Part shown: one piece after another, positions 57,267-64,000 of the stretch
How positions within the stretch are numbered: position 1 is the first letter of the stretch
Layout: every line of letters begins with the position of its first letter
Assembly: GCA_021399435.1 (NCBI GenBank)
Contig: JAJTUP010000037.1
Location: forward strand, 248,001-312,000
Reading direction: 5' to 3'
DNA length: 64,000 nucleotides
DNA from: Diaporthe sp. PMI_573
Taxonomy: Eukaryota > Ascomycota > Sordariomycetes > Diaporthales > Diaporthaceae
Notes under the pieces: model-generated
Databases searched by the model: none
Told to the model about the DNA's origin: nothing
What the model saw: the letters and a program-made list of their open reading frames with translations, nothing else
Made by a program: the position numbers and the translations under genes

Positions 57267-57913
57267 ATGAAGACCACCGCCGTGTTCGCCGCCGCCCTCG
57301 CCTCCGCCAGCAGCGCCTTCGCCCAGACTGAGCAATACTTCAACCTGGTCGCCTCCGCACCGGGCGAGGCTATCGACGGCGAGGCCCTGAAGCCCCTCGG
57401 CCGCCACTGGCACGTCGGCATCCAGTCCAACTCCTCGTGCGGTGACGCGACCCCAGCTGTCACCATCATCGACGAGGCGTTGGCAGTGTACAACGACGGA
57501 ACATCCCACCAGCAATATGGTAAGTGAACTTGCACCCACACGTCAAGGCCAGCCACGCACCCGCGCAGCATCAACCGTTGCGGTTCACAACAACTGACAT
57601 GTCTCAAGCATACGTCGACATCTCCGGCGCAGCCGATGGCCTCCTGGCCCTGACACCAGCGGGTACTCCCGGCGGTGCCCCCGCGGGACCCTTTGCCCTG
57701 ATGGGCGCCGAGCAGGACCAGATCTACCTGTACTATAGCGGCGCCGAGTCGGCCGACAGCCAGTGGTTGGCCTGCCCCGGCGAGGCCGAAGGCGACTACT
57801 GGGTCTACCCGGAGAAGGCCTACGGCAAGGAGGTCGGCAAGGACCAGTGCACCGTGTTCCAGGTCAACGCCCAGCAGATCGAGCAGCCCACCGAGAGCTG
57901 CATCTTCTACTAG
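57267..57913 (+). CDS. Secreted PhiA-like cell-wall protein
   Basis: Two exons (57267-57519, 57609-57913), 185 residues, with a GTAAGT donor and an in-frame phase-1 acceptor TCTCAAG. Residues 1-19 are a signal peptide. The mature part begins QYFNLVASAPGEAIDG, where PhiA-type proteins have a similar strand (YFxxVAxxSG), has a cysteine at NSSCGD, a long DISGAADGLLALTPAG stretch, then SQWLACPGEAEGDYWVYPE and ends KDQCTVFQVNAQQIEQPTESCIFY. The spacing of the C-terminal ACP, C and SC motifs matches Aspergillus PhiA, a conidiation and cell-wall protein. Overall identity looks modest, so the name means family likeness only. The adjacent TATA box suggests high expression. Confidence 0.75.
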
Positions 57914-58769
57914 GCTTGAGGTGGTATGCAGGTGGGGATGCCAGGCCACATAGTTTGGGTGGACAATGGCAGCTCGTGAAAAAAGTTGAAAGTTTGTTCT
58001 TGTACATAAAATAAACTTAACTCTCATCGAGGGATAAACTTAATGTTCGAGTTAATCTTCCCCGGATTGTCCGACCCCTTGAAAACGCATCAAACGCCAG
58101 GGCATCTTATTCTATTTAAAGAGCCAGGTAATTTGGGACTCCGGGGAGTTCCACCATGTTGTTGTCCGCCGAGATGGGAACTACAAGGCTGAGCTGGGAA
58201 ACAAAGGGCGGATATAAATGATAAGCGGGATCTGCTGCGGATCTGATCAGAACGACTGAATAATGTACACTAGGCTATGAGCAAGTTGAACGGCTCCCGG
58301 TCGGTACCTCCTTGTGGGCCCGTGTTCATGCTGTTTACACAGTACAATCCCAGCAGAACAGGACGAAGATCTGCATATGCCAGGTGCCGGTAACCCTGCA
58401 ATGACTAGGCACAATAAAAAGGCACCTGCCATGTGTGGATGAGCAGTCATCACCCATCGGCAATAGCTGACGGGATATTTGTATATCAAGCTGATTGTGA
58501 AGGGACTTTATGCCAGCATACGACATAAACCCGATCAAACTGAGCCGGCTGTGCGCAGGACACGGTGGACGGAGTCACTTGCCTGGCGGAGAAGAGCGGG
58601 CGGTACATGTCACAATGGAGTTTACAGTCTGTATTCATATAGACTGTTCACAAGCTGGACACTGTCGACATATCTACAGGCAATCCCGCCCAGCAACCAA
58701 TATCGTGCGCATGTCGTTTGCAGGATATCAGTACATCCTCCTCAACATCTCCATCAAAAGCGCGCCAGC
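57914..58769. other. Convergent 3' spacer
   Basis: This spacer lies between the 3' ends of the PhiA-like gene and CMR1. A TATAAA-like motif near 58214 has no supported gene behind it. Nothing else is recognised. Confidence 0.45.
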
Positions 58770-60406
58770 TCACATCCAAAGACACACTTTTCCTGAGGCC
58801 GTGCCACCAACGACCCAGTTCTGGGACGGATGCAGATGTGCAACGGCCGGCACAGCGGTAATGCCGTCACCCTCCAGTTGGGCCAGCTGCTCGCCGTTCG
58901 CATCGTAGACATCCACGAACCTGTTCATGTTTCCAATCGCAAACTTCTGGATGCCGTCTGCTGGGCGTCGCTGCCATTGCGGTTTCAGAATCGTGACCCA
59001 TCTCCCCGTCTGGTTGTTGTGCTTTACGATGCTCGATGGCTTCATCTCTTTCTCCGAGATCTTGTGCCCCACCTTCCACGAGGTGGCATCGCTAAAGTCG
59101 TAAATTTTGACGGTATCGTCGTAGGAGCTGGTTGCAACGTGACCACCAGGGCTCCACGACGCATGTGATACTGACAGCCTCGACAAATGCTCCTCGATCA
59201 AGGCCGGATGCCGCGATTCGCCCTGACCCGAGATCTTTCGCATATCCCATATCTTCATGGTGCGATCGAGCGATGCTGTTGCGAAGAGGTGTGGAGCGTG
59301 AGGATGTAACGCGAACCCCCCGATTTTGTGATCGCTAAGCGCCCAGATCTCTGCGTCGTCCTTGGTCCGAACGTCGTATCGACCGACAGATCCTGAAAGC
59401 GTTGAGAAAATAATGGTACTGGCGTCGTTTTGGGCCATGTCGATCGCACTGATAGGCAGGTCGTCGTCGTCGTCGTCGTCGCCGGGTGCAAACATCTGTA
59501 CAGAAACCGGGGCACCAGCTCCAAGGTCCAGTTTCCTGATGGAGGAGTCGTATGAAGCTGTGTAAACTGATTTCAGGTCTGTTAGTGGGAAGTGAAATGA
59601 TGAAATGGTTCTTGTATGTGTCTTGAACGCTGCTATCACAGGATCAGGAGCGTCGGCGTCTTCATCGCCGTTGTCGACCTCAGGGACTTCCTGAGATGCA
59701 TCGAAAATCCCCATGGCGCCTTCTTTGTCTCCGGCAAAAATGAGTGGTTTCTCTTCAGTGGGATGGAACCCCATCGAGTAAATGCGTTGAGGCACAATTT
59801 TAATGTCTGTGGTGCGTCCAAGTCAGCTGCTAGCCCAGACACCACCGTTTGAGTGATTGTCAACCCACCGTTCACAGCCCATTTGTCGTAGAGTTCCAGG
59901 CTATTCATCGTCTCCCTCATTTTCCGCAGGTCTTCATCAGTGGTCTCCTTTATGTCATCCTCGTCGAATGTTCGCACCCCGGGTTCCGCACCCAGCCGTG
60001 GCAGAGAAATGAGACCTGTGACTGCATCGACCCCATTCGTGAACTTGCGGCCCTCGACCAGGATATCGCCGAGGTTCAAGTCCTCGTTGACTCTGGCTTT
60101 CTTTGCCGGCCTATCCGGAGGGAAGAGCGAGACAGGTGCCGAATCGTCCGCCTCGCGCTTTGGAGTCTCGCCCTTGAGACGTGAGCTCGTGCGAGTTGCC
60201 ACCGCCCTCTCCCTCTTGGGCTGCTCTCTCTTCTCGACAGGCTGCCTCTTAGGCCGCGGGCGAGCTTGGGGCTTCGGTGGGGGAGGCGGGGCGATCTTTG
60301 AGGCCGTGTTTGAGAGGTCCTTAAGTATCTCATTGTTTGCCCTGATATTTTTCAGGCGGCGCTCCTCGAAAGCCGACACGGCCTCTTTCTCCTTCTTTAC
60401 AGGCAT
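58770..60406 (-). CDS. cmr1: WD40-repeat DNA damage-binding protein CMR1
   Basis: Exons on the minus strand are 59869-60406 and 58770-59806, joined in phase 1 by a 62-base intron (GTGGGT to CCACAG); 524 residues. CMR1 of yeast binds UV-damaged DNA, acts with replication-stress foci and associates with histones. The basic N-terminal 120 residues start with [19 protein letters not shown], a conserved CMR1/WDR76 segment, and continue with proline-rich and Arg/Lys stretches. The WD40 propeller follows: [108 protein letters not shown] and [15 protein letters not shown] at the end. An insert of eight Asp residues lies in the third blade. It is head-to-head with the Mtf2-like gene. Confidence 0.94.
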
Positions 60407-60803
60407 TTTTTTTTATTGACGAATAACGCAATTGTGATCGAATGTTTTGTGGCTCAGAAGGAACGCATGCCTCACGGGCAAGACTGAGATGTGTGGTGGG
60501 CGGCAATGGCGCGGTGATCGATGCGTCAAAGAAAAAGCACTTTAGATGTGACGCGCCGGACCGCGGCGACGAGACGCGAGTGGCACACGCTTCCACGTTC
60601 CTGACGAACCTCGGAAGGCCGGATGGGGGGCCTGGAGCTGCCTGGAGCTGAGCGCAGGACGGCGCAGGGGTTGCTGATAGAGGGGTGGCCCAAGCGCCCC
60701 GAGCTGCTTATCGCCAGAAATTTTGGAGAGCGCCCGCGCCCCAAATAGTTACAATATTCCACAGAGCTAGTTGCCTCGCACTCACGACACCTCTGGGCTG
60801 CAA
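60407..60803. promoter_or_regulatory. Shared divergent promoter of CMR1 and the Mtf2-like gene
   Basis: A 397-base interval separates the two start codons, with no gene of its own. It includes a T-rich stretch next to the CMR1 start and a duplicated TGGAGCTGCC at about 60631-60650. Probable bidirectional promoter. Confidence 0.5.
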
Positions 60804-62177
60804 ATGTCTGCAACACTGACGCCGTTCCTGTTCCAGACACGGACGCTGGCCCGGTTCGCAAAAGCCGGGCCTGCCGCACCAACTCGCCTCGCCCGATCGC
60901 TGCACGTCACGCCGACTTGTCGACGACGGAAGGCCGACCGCGACCCAATCCCTTTCGAACTGCCACCCGAGCTCGAGAACCCGGATACATTCGGAGGTTC
61001 ACGGGCCCTGAATACGGGCACAATCACGCCACTCGAGCGTCGAGCCTTTGACGAAATCTTCAAGGAGATCAGCGGGAATGCAAAGAGCCTGCCCACCATC
61101 ACCGCAAAGAAAGGCAATGCGCCGAGCCTTGCACAGACAGAGCCGAGCTTTCTAAAGGGTCTCTACAATGGAGGCCCGTTCAATGTCAGCGCCATCATCC
61201 AGGACGCCGCCGAAAGGCAGTCAACGTCCACTCCAAATGTCAATGGACTGGACCCCCTGTCGCCACTCCAGTCGGCATACTCGGCCGCCGACCGGGAAGA
61301 GGCACTCCTGCGGTTCCCTCCGAGCCTCAGGCGGGCCGCGAGAACGGCTTATGGCATGATGGAGTCTGCGAGAGACATCCCCGTCGCTACAGAAGGTGGC
61401 GGCCAGGAAGACCTGGGTTTGCAAATGGACGCGGTAGAGGTTGTCGCATCGACCGACAATCTGGCGAGAAAGGTGGAGGTGGAGGCGTCGCGCCGAGAGG
61501 CAAGGCTTACTATCAAGGCCAAGATGGAAAAGGCCGAGAACGACTTTGCGCTCTGGGACGTCGTTGAGCAGGAGGTCTTCACACTGGTCGAGAAGCTCGG
61601 GCTCGCTGCATCGCAGCTGCAACCAAAGCCACAGAAACAGAAGCGGAGAAAGAAGAAAAAGGCGGCTGCAGAAGAGGAAAATGCCGATTCTGCTGACTCG
61701 GTGGTGCCTCCCAAGCCTCATCTCAACATGGACACATATGGGCCGATCTACCCCATGCTCCTCCTCGACGCCCTGCACATGTTCGACAAAAAGTTCTCCC
61801 GACCGTCGCCCCTAGCCTTCTCCTTGCTGCCACGCATCAAGCAGCTTGGCCTTCCCTCATATGTGCTCGGCGTCAGCACGTCATTCTACAACAAGCTACT
61901 GAGCGTCATGTGGGAGCGTTTCGGCGACGTTCCCGGCGTTTTTGCGCTTCTCGAGGAGATGCGACATGCGGGACTGCAGTTTGACGAGGAAACCAAGTCG
62001 GTTCTGCATCGAATCGACTATGTCCTCCGTTCGGCGCAACGCGGGGAGGACGGTTACTTCGTCAGGAAAATGATGCAGATGCCCGAGTACGAGTTTATCC
62101 TGAGCAAAAGAATATCGAATTGGGTGAGACATATTGATTGGAGTATCAACCACCGGCTGGGCACGTTAAGAAACTAG
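60804..62177 (+). CDS. Mtf2-like mitochondrial protein
   Basis: Single-exon gene, 457 residues, from the ATG at 60804-60806. The N terminus (MSATLTPFLFQTRTLARFAKAG then RLARSLHVTPTCRRRK) is rich in Arg, Ser and Ala with no acidic residue for 45 positions, typical of a mitochondrial targeting sequence. The C-terminal 150 residues, GPIYPMLLLDALHMFDKKF, SPLAFSLLPRIKQLGLPSYVLGVSTSFYNKLLSVMW and FALLEEMRHAGLQFDEETKSVL, match the fungal Mtf2 family; yeast Mtf2/Nam1 acts in mitochondrial mRNA processing and translation with the RNA polymerase. A lysine-rich linker (QKQKRRKKKKAAA) lies just before this domain. There is no membrane segment. Transcribed divergently from CMR1. Confidence 0.85.
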   Translation: MSATLTPFLFQTRTLARFAKAGPAAPTRLARSLHVTPTCRRRKADRDPIPFELPPELENPDTFGGSRALNTGTITPLERRAFDEIFKEISGNAKSLPTITAKKGNAPSLAQTEPSFLKGLYNGGPFNVSAIIQDAAERQSTSTPNVNGLDPLSPLQSAYSAADREEALLRFPPSLRRAARTAYGMMESARDIPVATEGGGQEDLGLQMDAVEVVASTDNLARKVEVEASRREARLTIKAKMEKAENDFALWDVVEQEVFTLVEKLGLAASQLQPKPQKQKRRKKKKAAAEEENADSADSVVPPKPHLNMDTYGPIYPMLLLDALHMFDKKFSRPSPLAFSLLPRIKQLGLPSYVLGVSTSFYNKLLSVMWERFGDVPGVFALLEEMRHAGLQFDEETKSVLHRIDYVLRSAQRGEDGYFVRKMMQMPEYEFILSKRISNWVRHIDWSINHRLGTLRN

Positions 62178-62798
62178 AACAGGGTTCATGTCCGGGCTGG
62201 ATGAAACTAAACAACGTAATATGGACCTAGCTAATTTGGACAGAGCGACGCCTCGAGGCTTGCATTTTAGATAGAGATCTCAAACCGTTACTGCATGGAC
62301 TCCTTGCCTTTGAATGACCCAATGTTGAAGGGTCCGGTCCGTCGACTCGCTCCCGGAATGCTCGTACGAGAGATAAATAGCTGAGAAGGTGAGGTCATAT
62401 TGTGTTCTGATCCTCCCAAGGCTTACGAAATTCCTTCTTATGGCAATATGAATGCGAATACGATTAAGAAGCCTTGGTTCTGATGTTGAAACAGCGGGCT
62501 GTGCTGAGGCATTGACTCGAAAGGGAGCCAATCACCTAGCTCCCTATCTATGGACAAGCTGTGATGCATGGAACAGACGAGTATCAATATCTGCTTGTCC
62601 CTAAAATCATGGGATCCATTGCCATGAAAGATTGTTCTTAAAAACATGCGACTTTCCCTTCCATCTTTTCCCGTGTCAGCATGTCATAATCATTCCGCAG
62701 CTGTCAGCAGCTGCTCGTCACCGTCGCCGACGTGTTTTCCAAATCAGAGAACCATTTCCTCCCCAAACCTTTTTACCGCTCTTAATAAGAATGGGTAG
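62178..62798. other. Intergenic region, possible first exon of next gene
   Basis: No complete gene is recognised. A start codon or short first exon of the following DUF7053-like gene may lie here, for example the ATGGGTAGGT at 62791, but no splice could be fixed. Confidence 0.4.
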
Positions 62799-63332
62799 GT
62801 ACACGTCCCTAGTGAAGTAGCTGCGAAGCTAAAAGGCGGCCCAGGACGCTTCGAGATAACCCACTCGGGCCCAGTCCCCGCGGGCGTGAACAAAGAAAAG
62901 GCAGTAGCGGTGCTGCACGACCACGACGGATACTTCCGCGCAGCAGAACACTACAAGGAGCACAAGGAGCTTCCAAACGACAGCGGCACCGACCACAAGG
63001 TCCCCTCAGCGATCCAGTCCCGCAGCGCCGGATCCGCGGCCGACGTCAAGGTCTACACCGTGCGGAACGACGTGCCCAACCCCGTCTTCGACTCCAAGAT
63101 CAACACACAGTACGAGATTGTCGACCTGGCAGATGGGCTGTGGTACCGGGCCAGCTCGGCTATGGGGGTTGTCAACGAGGGGCTGTGGACGGTCGAGAAA
63201 GGGCCGGATGGGTTGGACTTGAAAGTGAGCATCCAGGTTGAGTGCAACGCGATGCTGAAGGGGCTGGTGAAGGGCCAGGTACAGTCTGGTGCTGAGCAGA
63301 TCCATAAGAACTTGCTCTCAGTCATGGCATAG
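62799..63332 (+). CDS. DUF7053-like (START/Bet v1-type) protein, 5' end unresolved
   Basis: The frame is open from 62799 to the stop at 63330-63332, at most 177 codons. It contains no ATG before coherent sequence, so a first exon with the start is missing; an intron acceptor near 62826-62828 (GCGAAG) is possible. The protein reads GRFEITHSGPVPAGVNKEKAV and VLHDHDGYFRAAEHY, then KVYTVRNDVPNPVFDSKINTQYEIVDL, LADGLWYRASSAMGVVNEGLWTVEK and ends VECNAMLKGLVKGQVQSGAEQIHKNLL. This order fits the fungal DUF7053 family, which has a polyketide-cyclase/START-like fold and binds small hydrophobic ligands in relatives. Assignment rests on pattern memory only. Confidence 0.65.
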   Translation, partial: VHVPSEVAAKLKGGPGRFEITHSGPVPAGVNKEKAVAVLHDHDGYFRAAEHYKEHKELPNDSGTDHKVPSAIQSRSAGSAADVKVYTVRNDVPNPVFDSKINTQYEIVDLADGLWYRASSAMGVVNEGLWTVEKGPDGLDLKVSIQVECNAMLKGLVKGQVQSGAEQIHKNLLSVMA

Positions 63333-63556
63333 TAGGGTAGTGGTGATCTACTATGCGTTGTTTCTATAAAGGCATTTCGATGGAAAGGATCTAGTATTGA
63401 AATACTAGTTCATATGGACGCGACCACGCAGAGAAGAAAAGTTCGATTATTCAGTTGGTATTACAAACACAGATCGCAATTCAAAGGACAACCAAATATT
63501 ATACGGTGGATCGTCATCGTCATGATCTCGGCCCCATACTTGGCCCGCGATCTCTT

Positions 63557-63972
63557 TCATGGGCATCCACGGCCCCAGCCAGTCGAAATAGCGCAGCAGT
63601 CGGCACCCTTTTCAATCAATACTTGTTAGCGACGCTCAATTGAGGAGCCGGGTGGAACTTCATGTTCTAGCAAGGAGTGGCACTTACACAGGAAACACCA
63701 AAGTTACTGCAGAAATCGAGCATATAGGCTGGCTCATCGCACACGCCATTGCGAGTCCTGTGCTGCCTTCTGCAAGCGCCCCTATCGGCCCAGCAACAAT
63801 CCTGGCTGGGGTCACACTAGAGCATTGAGGGAAGACGTCAGACTGTGCAAGCACTGGATGGACGACATGATTTTCTTTGATTTGGGGGCAAGATGGGAAG
63901 TCGTCTCCAACATACAGCAACAGTGACAGAGACCATCAAGGCCACGACGGAGATGATTTGGCTGATCTGCAT
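63557..63972 (-). CDS. Small secreted protein with ten cysteines, three exons
   Basis: No single open frame shows this gene; it appears only after splicing. Exon 1 is 63916-63972 (MQISQIISVVALMVSVTVA, a full signal peptide), exon 2 63688-63816, exon 3 63557-63607; all three junctions are phase 0. Introns run GTATGT to CTCTAG (99 bases) and GTAAGT to AAAAG with a CTAAC branch site (80 bases). The 78-residue precursor gives a mature chain of 59 residues with cysteines at 20, 26, 27, 34, 45, 55, 62, 66, 67 and 77, including two CC pairs, which predicts five disulfides. It ends CCAISTGWGRGCP. This is the layout of secreted cysteine-knot or effector-like proteins. No family name is recognised. Start and stop are both inside the window. 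Confidence 0.8.
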
Positions 63973-64000
63973 TTTTGTGGAGTTTCCGTAGTAAATCAGT

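Overview
This window is nuclear DNA from a filamentous ascomycete (Pezizomycotina), most likely a Sordariomycete. The evidence is many short introns (about 50 to 100 bases, GT-AG with CTAAC/CTGAC-like branch sites), a HET-domain gene, a fungal-type rhodopsin-like membrane protein, Atg26, CMR1, an Mtf2-like mitochondrial protein, an AA13 starch LPMO and a BAS2-like secreted protein. All gene models were read by hand from the sequence. Splice sites were chosen by frame continuity and consensus, so single exon borders may be off.

Left third (1-26000): a truncated 7TM rhodopsin-like gene; a secreted AA13 copper LPMO with a CBM20 starch-binding module; a DUF218/YdcF protein; a fungal-specific membrane-anchored protein of unknown role; a small Dabb-domain protein; a secreted GH79 beta-glucuronidase-like enzyme; a low-complexity protein; a pseudokinase; an 844-residue coiled-coil protein ending in a His-Me-finger (homing-endonuclease-type) zinc loop; allantoinase; and an intradiol ring-cleavage dioxygenase. 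This is a scattered carbohydrate, purine and aromatic catabolism set rather than one pathway.

Middle (26000-46500): a full-length ABCG transporter; an uncharacterised basic protein; three BTB/POZ genes sharing intron positions, with a BAS2-like secreted protein and a possible glycosyltransferase-fold protein between them; an unknown gene; and a secreted GH105 unsaturated glucuronyl/rhamnogalacturonyl hydrolase.

Right third (46500-64000): the sterol glucosyltransferase Atg26, whose stop codon is followed by 116 open, in-frame codons built of imperfect repeats; a HET-domain gene; a PhiA-like cell-wall protein; CMR1 and an Mtf2-like gene transcribed divergently from a shared 0.4 kb promoter; a DUF7053-like gene; and, at the right edge, a three-exon small secreted protein with 10 cysteines that plain ORF calling misses.

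The observations most worth checking are the Atg26 downstream repeat frame, the hidden cysteine-rich gene, the triple-degenerate pseudokinase, the coiled-coil/zinc-loop protein, two GC-AG introns, and intron loss in the BTB family. No rRNA, convincing tRNA, transposon or CRISPR array was found.
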